A stretch of DNA of 42,593 nt from a virus. The DNA is taken from positions 1 to 42,593 of the IMG/VR virus record IMGVR_UViG_3300033150_000749, one strand, 5' to 3'. The notes beneath the pieces were generated by a model. That model made no database searches and had not been told where the DNA came from. It was given only the letters and a program-made list of their open reading frames with translations. This document shows, one piece after another, positions 37,770-42,593 of this stretch (positions within the stretch are counted from its first letter, which is position 1; every line of letters starts with the position of its first letter). Both the position numbers and the translations under genes were made by a program.

Positions 37770-37978
37770 GACCCCTACGCTGTGAGAATTGCCTGTTTTT
37801 GGCTCATACAAGCCCTCAGACGCGACGAAAGGGGAAGGGTAGTGGGGTAGTAGCACCCCCTCCCCTTCGAACGCTCTACGGGCTTCTATGGACCAGTTTT
37901 GAGGTGTTTGAGGAAGGAGGCCGTAGATGTCAGGGAGAAGGACATGAAGACCCTCGAAGCAGCCGTAGAACTTGTTGA
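37766..37978 (+). CDS. Doubtful small protein, 70 aa, GTG start
   Basis: GTG 37766 has GGAGG at 8 bases and overlaps the previous stop. The product starts MRPLRCENCLFLAHTS and then runs through a strong hairpin (37826-37869) and the ribosome-binding site of the nuclease gene. One CxxC. It may be a real short gene or a structured spacer. Confidence 0.4.
   Translation: MRPLRCENCLFLAHTSPQTRRKGKGSGVVAPPPLRTLYGLLWTSFEVFEEGGRRCQGEGHEDPRSSRRTC
37826..37869 (+). other. GC-rich hairpin before the nuclease gene
   Basis: CGAAAGGGGA pairs with TCCCCTTCG (9 bp with one bulge), and a second GGGG/CCCC pair lies inside. There is no T run after it, so it is more likely an attenuator-type or mRNA-processing structure than a terminator. 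Confidence 0.45.
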
Positions 37979-38687
37979 GAGCGCCCCTCTTCCCGTCTGG
38001 GCTAAGGAAGACGTAGCCCGGGCGCTGGACTACGTCCTACAGGTCTGGTACCCTGACGACGACCCCTTGCTTGTTGAGTCGGAATTAACGGCTGGACGGG
38101 TGAAGGGAATTGTGGATCTGCTTCTTGACACTGACCCGCCCACGCTGGTAGACTGGAAGCTGTCACGAAGGCTGGACGCGCAGTGGGAGCTGAGGATGGC
38201 CCGTTCCAACCAGCTTAGGCTCTACGTTGCTCTCCTTCATCACAACCAGCTGCTCGAAGGTCCTGTTGCTGTAGAGGCGCGAGGAATCAACCCAGAGGAG
38301 CGCGTTCAGTCGAAAGTGGTCCGCTATCTGGTAACACCTCAGGAAGCCCAGCAAGTTCTCCAGTGGTACCAGGACTTCCTGTCAGTACTGGAGGCTCTTG
38401 ATCCCAGCAAACCCTGGCTTCGTGATCCTTCCGGCTGCAGGCGTTATGGCTCCCAATACGCCTGCAAGTTCGAGCCTTATTGCTGGGAGGGCGCTGAGCT
38501 GGCGGAGAACAGACAAGAAGGGCAATATGTCAGTTTCTCTTCTGTGGAGGACTTCCTGCGCTGCCCTGAGCGGTACAGACTGACGCTGCTTACGGGTCAG
38601 GAAGACACGAGTGAAGCCCTGGAGACTGGCAAGGTCTTCCACGAGGCCGTAGCAGTGTTGTATAGAGCAAAACTACCACAAGTGTAA
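37944..38687 (+). CDS. PD-(D/E)XK nuclease with Fe-S-type cysteines and a truncated second domain start, 247 aa
   Basis: ATG 37944 after GGGAGAAGGA. The nuclease core shows GIVDLLLD (Asp58), LVDWKLS (Asp70, Lys72) and NQLRLY (Gln90, Tyr94), the RecB/Cas4 family pattern. Cysteines at 165, 174 and 180 resemble the cluster-binding end of Cas4/AddB-like nucleases. After that, SFSSVEDFLRCPERYRL and LETGKVFHEAVAVLY look like the start (S-S-x-x-x-F, C-x3-Y, G-x3-H) of a second PD-(D/E)XK domain whose catalytic part is missing. The gene precedes the Sak4-like ATPase, fitting an exonuclease role in recombination. Confidence 0.8.
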   Translation: MKTLEAAVELVESAPLPVWAKEDVARALDYVLQVWYPDDDPLLVESELTAGRVKGIVDLLLDTDPPTLVDWKLSRRLDAQWELRMARSNQLRLYVALLHHNQLLEGPVAVEARGINPEERVQSKVVRYLVTPQEAQQVLQWYQDFLSVLEALDPSKPWLRDPSGCRRYGSQYACKFEPYCWEGAELAENRQEGQYVSFSSVEDFLRCPERYRLTLLTGQEDTSEALETGKVFHEAVAVLYRAKLPQV

Positions 38688-38696
38688 GAGGTACAG

Positions 38697-38936
38697 ATGA
38701 ACTCTGAATCTTGTCTACCAGAGGAATTTGACGAGGTTCTTTACCTTCTCGGTCCTGCTTACTTTCACCCTGGCACACTTCAGAAAGACCCAATCACTGG
38801 TGACGAGGGACCCTGGCGTCTGCTGGTGGTTCCACTCAAGAACGACAGTGGCAGAGCTTTCGTGTTCTTGTTCGCTGTCGATGGCAGTAGGTTTAAAATC
38901 GTTGAGACGACCATCAACAAGGAGGCAAACAAATGA
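38697..38936 (+). CDS. Hypothetical protein, 79 aa, paralogue of the next gene
   Basis: ATG after GAGG. The product (EVLYLLGPAYFHPGTLQKDP, then PWRLLVVPLKNDSGRAFVFL) aligns with the 96-residue neighbour over most of its length. Function unknown. Confidence 0.62.
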   Translation: MNSESCLPEEFDEVLYLLGPAYFHPGTLQKDPITGDEGPWRLLVVPLKNDSGRAFVFLFAVDGSRFKIVETTINKEANK

Positions 38937-39223
38937 AGACTGTAGAAACTGCACCAGAAAGCTTCGAGCTGATCCTACCCAACGGTGACGCTAAGACGTT
39001 CCACCTGCTAGGCCTTGGTTATATCTGTGCTGAGGCCTTGGACAAGGACCCTGTGCGAAATGAGCCCGGGAAATGGAGGCTTATGCTGGTCTCTCCGCTC
39101 GATGGGTCCGCAAGTAATAAGGCTTACCTCTTCGTTTTCAGTACCAAAGACCCTAACATCTACCGGGTAGCTGAACTGGGCGTTCATACGCAAGCCATTG
39201 AGACGTCTAAGGAGGTGCAATGA
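38933..39223 (+). CDS. Hypothetical protein, 96 aa, paralogue of the previous gene
   Basis: Shares the order LLG.x.Y, L.KDP, WRL..V.PL and A(F/Y)(V/L)F.F with the 79-residue protein before it, so this pair is a tandem duplication with divergence. It overlaps both neighbours and sits directly before the Sak4-like gene. Function unknown. Confidence 0.62.
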   Translation: MKTVETAPESFELILPNGDAKTFHLLGLGYICAEALDKDPVRNEPGKWRLMLVSPLDGSASNKAYLFVFSTKDPNIYRVAELGVHTQAIETSKEVQ

Positions 39224-40071
39224 GCGTTCTTGAGGAGCTGAAGAGGCGCTCTAAGCAGCCCGTTAGCAAGCCCAAGATCACCAAACTTTCACCCAATGCC
39301 AGCCTCCCTATTAAGCTGGCAATCTACGGGCACACAGGCACTGGCAAGACCTACTTCCTTCGCGGCCCGCTGGAGTGTGGCGAGAAAGTCTTGGTTCTCA
39401 GCACTGACTTCGGCTCTAACGGGCTGATCACGCTTCAAAACTACTACACTTATAGGGACCCGGATAAAGCTGGCGTACTGGAGAACCTGGCCTACCTGGA
39501 GCTCTCCCGCTATCAGGACGTGGAGAACTTCCTCAACAACCCGGGCGAGTGGCTTCAAGAGTTCACGCCGACGGTCGTTGTGTTTGAAGGCTTCTCGACG
39601 TTCAACATCGACCTGCTCGATGAGTACATATTAAGCATCCCATCGAGCATTGATAAAGTGGGAGAACTGCGCCACGTAGGCTTGCAGTCTACGCTGCAGG
39701 ACTGGTACGCTATGAAGCGCGGGACTGTGAGAGCGTTGCGCAAGTTCTTAGCCTTGGCCAACCCGGACGGCTCTGTTCCTCACAAGATCCTTACGGCGTT
39801 GGAGTCCCGAGCAGAAGTAGACACGCTCACGAACAAGGTGGAGCATTCGCCGCTGGTTCATGGTTCCGGGCGTGCTCTTATGGGACCTGCCTTTGACGTC
39901 ATCCTGGAGACTTACAAGGAGGAGGAAGACGGCAAGATCAAGTACTACTACCGGTGCGAGGGTTCAAGCAGCAAGCATACCCTCAAGAGCAGGGGTTGGC
40001 CTCTTGAGCCTGTCATGGAGGCTGACCCGGTGAAAGTTTGGAGTATTTTGACTAGAAAGGAGGCTAAGTAA
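39220..40071 (+). CDS. Sak4-like RecA-fold ATPase (single-strand annealing/recombinase)
   Basis: 283 residues with Walker A GHTGTGKT at residues 37-44 and a Walker B-like TVVVFEGFSTF. The compact RecA-fold ATPase core fits the Sak4 group of phage recombinases, which assist annealing and recombination together with single-stranded DNA-binding proteins. The next gene is SSB-like and the upstream gene is an exonuclease, completing a recombination module. Starts with ATG overlapping the previous stop, preceded by GGAGG. Confidence 0.82.
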   Translation: MSVLEELKRRSKQPVSKPKITKLSPNASLPIKLAIYGHTGTGKTYFLRGPLECGEKVLVLSTDFGSNGLITLQNYYTYRDPDKAGVLENLAYLELSRYQDVENFLNNPGEWLQEFTPTVVVFEGFSTFNIDLLDEYILSIPSSIDKVGELRHVGLQSTLQDWYAMKRGTVRALRKFLALANPDGSVPHKILTALESRAEVDTLTNKVEHSPLVHGSGRALMGPAFDVILETYKEEEDGKIKYYYRCEGSSSKHTLKSRGWPLEPVMEADPVKVWSILTRKEAK

Positions 40072-40072
40072 C

Positions 40073-40678
40073 ATGGCATTGAAAGTAGCGTTAGTTCAGG
40101 AAAAGCCGGACTTGGCATGTCTAGGAGTAGTAAGAGACGTAGGGGAGCCCCGGGAAACCGAGAGCGGCCGGTACTGGATGCTCCCGATCGAGATTCAGAG
40201 CCCGCAGGCACCTGATGGGACGTTCTTCTTCCTGTTCCAGCCGCGCTGGTTCCGAAGTGACTTTGATCCTCAGGTGCTACGGGAAGAAGACCAGCAGATC
40301 CAGGAAGAGGCTAAACGACTGGGTGAGACGCCGCCAGGGTCTCAGTACGGGATGTACTGCCGGTATATTGCCTACGAGCGACAACCGGCAGCCTTACAGA
40401 TCCTGGCCGGTGAAGACTTTGAGAAACTAGCTGCGGCTTTCGATCAGATCCCGCCTGACCAGGTCACTCCCGACCTCATCCGGGAGGTTCTTCGTGAATC
40501 TCTTGTCGGCAAGGAAGTAGGCTACATCCTCCGCCAGCGTCGTGACAGGGACGGCCAGCTGACTGACTTCTACGGCGTGGACCGTCTCTTTCCTGCGCAG
40601 GACTACAAGCGGTATGAACAACCCTCCTCGCGTCGTCGTCGGCCATTGATCGTTACTTGGCTGGACGAGGAGGCGTAA
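40073..40678 (+). CDS. Probable SSB-like protein, 201 aa
   Basis: The sequence has strands with aromatic residues (YWMLPIEIQSPQAPDGTFFF) followed by a long linker and an acidic tip, WLDEEA, at the C terminus, like the interaction tail of bacterial SSBs. An OB fold is inferred, not seen in a motif. Immediate neighbours are the Sak4-like ATPase and UDG/polymerase genes, the usual company of phage SSBs. Start ATG 1 base after the previous stop. Confidence 0.5.
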   Translation: MALKVALVQEKPDLACLGVVRDVGEPRETESGRYWMLPIEIQSPQAPDGTFFFLFQPRWFRSDFDPQVLREEDQQIQEEAKRLGETPPGSQYGMYCRYIAYERQPAALQILAGEDFEKLAAAFDQIPPDQVTPDLIREVLRESLVGKEVGYILRQRRDRDGQLTDFYGVDRLFPAQDYKRYEQPSSRRRRPLIVTWLDEEA

Positions 40679-40679
40679 G

Positions 40680-41243
40680 TTGCCGCTTCGTTGCGCTCCT
40701 TGCCCACTGCGCGCCACGGGTCGCGGGTTCTGCCCTGACTGGGTAGGGCCTGCGGCCCGCCTCTTTTTCATCCTCAAAGCGCCAGGCAAGTACGAGATAG
40801 CTCTACGCAGACCTCTGAGCGGCGGTACAGGTGGTTGGTTTGAGCGTCATATTCTCAGCCCATTTGACTTGACCTGGGACGATGTAGCTGTCCTGAACGT
40901 CATCCGCTGCTACCCTGGCCCGACCTTCCCTACCGGCAAGAAGCGCCAGGAAGCTGTCCGTATATGCCGCCAGTATGACCCTGAACTACCGGAGCTGTTC
41001 ATCGTCACCTACAACCCTGCCAATATCTTCCGTGACCAGAACACAGCCAGGTTCATCATAAGGGCTGTTGAGTTTGCGTTAGGTTTTGACCAGAAGGTCT
41101 GTTTGTTATGCGGTCAGGAGGCGTTAGAAACCTTCGCACCTGAGTTGAAAGGAGGCTTAAAAAAGTGGCAGCGTCATTACTTTACCCGAAGATCTACGAC
41201 GCAATCAGGTGGGAAGATTTCGGAGCAGGGCCTGTTGCGATAG
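40680..41243 (+). CDS. Uracil-DNA glycosylase, family 4-like, with Fe-S cysteines
   Basis: 187 residues from a TTG start that has GAGGAGG at 6 bases. N-terminal Cys residues in LRCAPCPL and RGFCPDW, then C in NVIRCYPGP and VRICRQY, resemble the iron-sulfur cluster ligands of family 4 enzymes. LKAPGKYE corresponds to motif 1 (GEAPG.xE). In the position of motif 2 (HPA/HPS) the protein has YNPANIFRDQ, so the usual His is Asn. It would remove uracil from DNA before polymerase copies it; the substitution may change activity. Confidence 0.8.
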   Translation: MPLRCAPCPLRATGRGFCPDWVGPAARLFFILKAPGKYEIALRRPLSGGTGGWFERHILSPFDLTWDDVAVLNVIRCYPGPTFPTGKKRQEAVRICRQYDPELPELFIVTYNPANIFRDQNTARFIIRAVEFALGFDQKVCLLCGQEALETFAPELKGGLKKWQRHYFTRRSTTQSGGKISEQGLLR

Positions 41244-42593
41244 ACTTCGAGTATGAAGGAGACAAGCCGACGATCCTAGGCTTATCCCAGAACGGCATAG
41301 CGGCCTCAGCGCCTTGGGATGATTACTGCGGCCGGATCCTGCTGAGACTTGAGGAGGCTGGAGCAATCTGGTTGGGCTACAACTTCATCATGGCTGATCT
41401 TCCGTTGTTGACCGGTGTACTGGGGAAGCCGCCTAAGAGGTATGTTGATGTCATCCTGCTCTACTACCTCCTCAATGCTGACCTGTGCAAGAACGCGCCC
41501 AAGGATGAGGAAGACGAGGATCGTGGCAGAGGTTTTATGGACTTGTGGTCGATGGCGTCGTTGTACACGGACTTGCCTCAATGGAAACACTGCCGTGGAG
41601 AACTGTGCGAAGGGCCTTGTCCTGTGCACAATGTCTTCTACTACAACGCCCTGGACGCGCTGGCCTTGGAGCTTGCCTATCCCAAGCTGCTTCAGGAGCT
41701 GGAAGAGAAGAAGATCCCGGTAGAGCTGTACGACCACCTGCACAAGCTCACTCATGTCTGCTGGGCTATGGAGCAGCAAGGGATCAAGATCGACTGGGAG
41801 TATGTAGACTGGCTGTCTGAGCAGATTGACCGGACCAAGGCGGGTCTCTTCCCTTACCGGGAAATCTGGGAAGGGAAGTCTGGCAGGCGGCTGAAGCACC
41901 CACGTATAGAGTTCGACGCCCCGTTCAATCCTCAGTCACCCCGGCAGATCTTGGAGTGGTTCAAAGAGCAGAGGGTACCGCTGGAGTCTGCCAGCCTACA
42001 AGACCTCCATAAGGCTGCTGAGAGGATCGGCTTCAGTCACCCAGCTGCTCATTGGTTGGAGAAACTGATCAAGTACAAGGAAGCAGGTAAGGGGCTCAAA
42101 GCCTGGTTCGACCGCTCGCATGCTGGTAAGGATGGACTGATTTATCCCCGCTTCATCCCCTACGGCACCAGCACAGGGAGGCTTGCTTCTTCCGGCCCTA
42201 ACTTCCAGAATATTCCTCGTGTCGGCTGGGGTAAGCAGGTTCGTCGTGCTATTATCCCGCGTGATCCTTCCCTTGAGCTAGCCAAGGCAGACTATAGCCA
42301 GATTGAACTCCGCATGTGCCTCTGGTATGCGGGCGTAGAGGCTGATTTTGCTGACGCTTTCAGCTGGCTGGTTGAGCAAGTAGGACGGCCGTTCGAGCAG
42401 GCTGCTTCTTTGCCGTTCTGTACCTATGACAGCCCGAGAGACATAGCTAAGAGCGTAGGTCATGCCTGCCTCACGCCTGACCATGAAGTTTATACGGAGC
42501 AACGGGGCTGGGTAAGGATCGACCAGCTGAGACACGCCGACAAGGTACTGGTATGGGATCCAGGCACCTTCAGCACTTACTTCGCCTTCCCTC
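41165..42593 (+). CDS. polA: Family A DNA polymerase, N-terminal part, with start of a mini-intein
   Basis: GTG start at 41165 with AAAGGAGG at 41148-41155. The frame runs off the right edge and continues at base 3. The 3'-5' exonuclease domain has DFE (Asp27, Glu29), N73/D78 in GYNFIMAD and the third motif in YYNALDALALE, so proofreading residues are present. Polymerase motif A is KADYSQIEL (Asp376) and the first half of motif B is RDIAKSVGHA (Lys429). The intein begins at Cys435. Overlaps the glycosylase gene by 79 bases. It is the phage replicase. Confidence 0.96.
   Translation, partial: MAASLLYPKIYDAIRWEDFGAGPVAIDFEYEGDKPTILGLSQNGIAASAPWDDYCGRILLRLEEAGAIWLGYNFIMADLPLLTGVLGKPPKRYVDVILLYYLLNADLCKNAPKDEEDEDRGRGFMDLWSMASLYTDLPQWKHCRGELCEGPCPVHNVFYYNALDALALELAYPKLLQELEEKKIPVELYDHLHKLTHVCWAMEQQGIKIDWEYVDWLSEQIDRTKAGLFPYREIWEGKSGRRLKHPRIEFDAPFNPQSPRQILEWFKEQRVPLESASLQDLHKAAERIGFSHPAAHWLEKLIKYKEAGKGLKAWFDRSHAGKDGLIYPRFIPYGTSTGRLASSGPNFQNIPRVGWGKQVRRAIIPRDPSLELAKADYSQIELRMCLWYAGVEADFADAFSWLVEQVGRPFEQAASLPFCTYDSPRDIAKSVGHACLTPDHEVYTEQRGWVRIDQLRHADKVLVWDPGTFSTYFAFP
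42467..42593 (+). other. Mini-intein, N-terminal part
   Basis: Begins with Cys (TGC at 42467) directly after Ala of RDIAKSVGHA. Block A reads CLTPDHEVYTEQRGWVRIDQ and then ADKVLVWD, typical of the first splicing block. The rest continues at bases 3-437. Confidence 0.9.
42480..42593. repeat. Terminal direct repeat, copy of 1-114
   Basis: Exact copy of bases 1-114; marks the circular overlap. Confidence 0.97.

Noticed and set aside
33921-39464. TATAGGGACCCGGA occurring at 33921-33934 and 39451-39464, resembling a phage RNA polymerase promoter core
   Set aside because: Both copies are inside genes and encode the same peptide Y-R-D-P-D. No single-subunit RNA polymerase gene is present.
42480-42593. 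True packaged direct terminal repeat like that of T7
   Set aside because: It is short, lies in the middle of a coding sequence and is explained by circular assembly overlap.
1-42593. Integrase, lysogeny repressor, tRNA genes, RNA polymerase, primase
   Set aside because: No translated product with their motifs was found, and no tRNA cloverleaf was noticed by eye; a tRNAscan run would be needed to exclude tRNAs fully.

Overview
The window is the complete circular map of a small tailed bacteriophage. Bases 1-114 are repeated exactly at 42480-42593, and the DNA polymerase gene reads continuously across the join, so the unique sequence is 42,479 bp. A portal, a T7/P22-type adaptor and nozzle module, three large putative internal virion proteins, and the absence of a tape measure or tail sheath point to a short-tailed (podovirus-like) virion. 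No integrase, excisionase, lysogeny repressor, tRNA, phage RNA polymerase or primase is recognisable, so it is probably virulent and uses host RNA polymerase; a TTGACA-N17-TACTAT promoter drives the rightward early genes. The host is a bacterium. Several phage proteins carry Sec-type signal peptides ending in Ala-Gln, but the sequence does not identify the host phylum.

Layout. (1) 32.3-42.6 kb and 1-3.2 kb, plus strand: an early operon that starts with about 20 small tightly packed genes, many with CxxC zinc-binding motifs, plus a possible small terminase subunit. It continues with a PD-(D/E)XK nuclease, a Sak4-like ATPase, an SSB-like protein, a uracil-DNA glycosylase, a family A DNA polymerase interrupted by a 150-residue mini-intein, a metallophosphoesterase and a RepA/DnaB-like ATPase. 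(2) 29.6-3.1 kb, minus strand: the late operon, in transcription order TerL, portal, scaffold, major capsid protein, fibre-like proteins, an accessory block (exported proteins, Dam methylase, metzincin protease), lysis genes, adaptors, nozzle protein, FnIII fibre and internal virion proteins. Two isolated plus-strand genes (8.3 and 13.8 kb) sit inside this operon. (3) 30.2-31.9 kb, minus strand: five small genes forming a left early block with its own terminators.

Two control regions stand out. 29,583-30,211 carries four near-identical 39-40 bp dyad repeats, paired direct repeats, a 28-bp palindrome and a leftward terminator; it lies just upstream of the late operon and could be a late-control region or an origin. 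31,923-32,312 separates the two early blocks and carries a heptamer-like repeat array, palindromes and the rightward promoter.

The most novel-looking feature is a pair of about 60-nt leader elements (30,999-31,060 and 31,422-31,480) placed identically before the ribosome-binding sites of two unrelated genes. Both fold into the same two-stem structure, with compensatory changes in the closing helix. Other points of interest are the exported accessory proteins including a metzincin, the mini-intein inside polymerase motif B, a PD-(D/E)XK protein with the start of a second domain at its C terminus, and a displaced protein tail downstream of the methylase.
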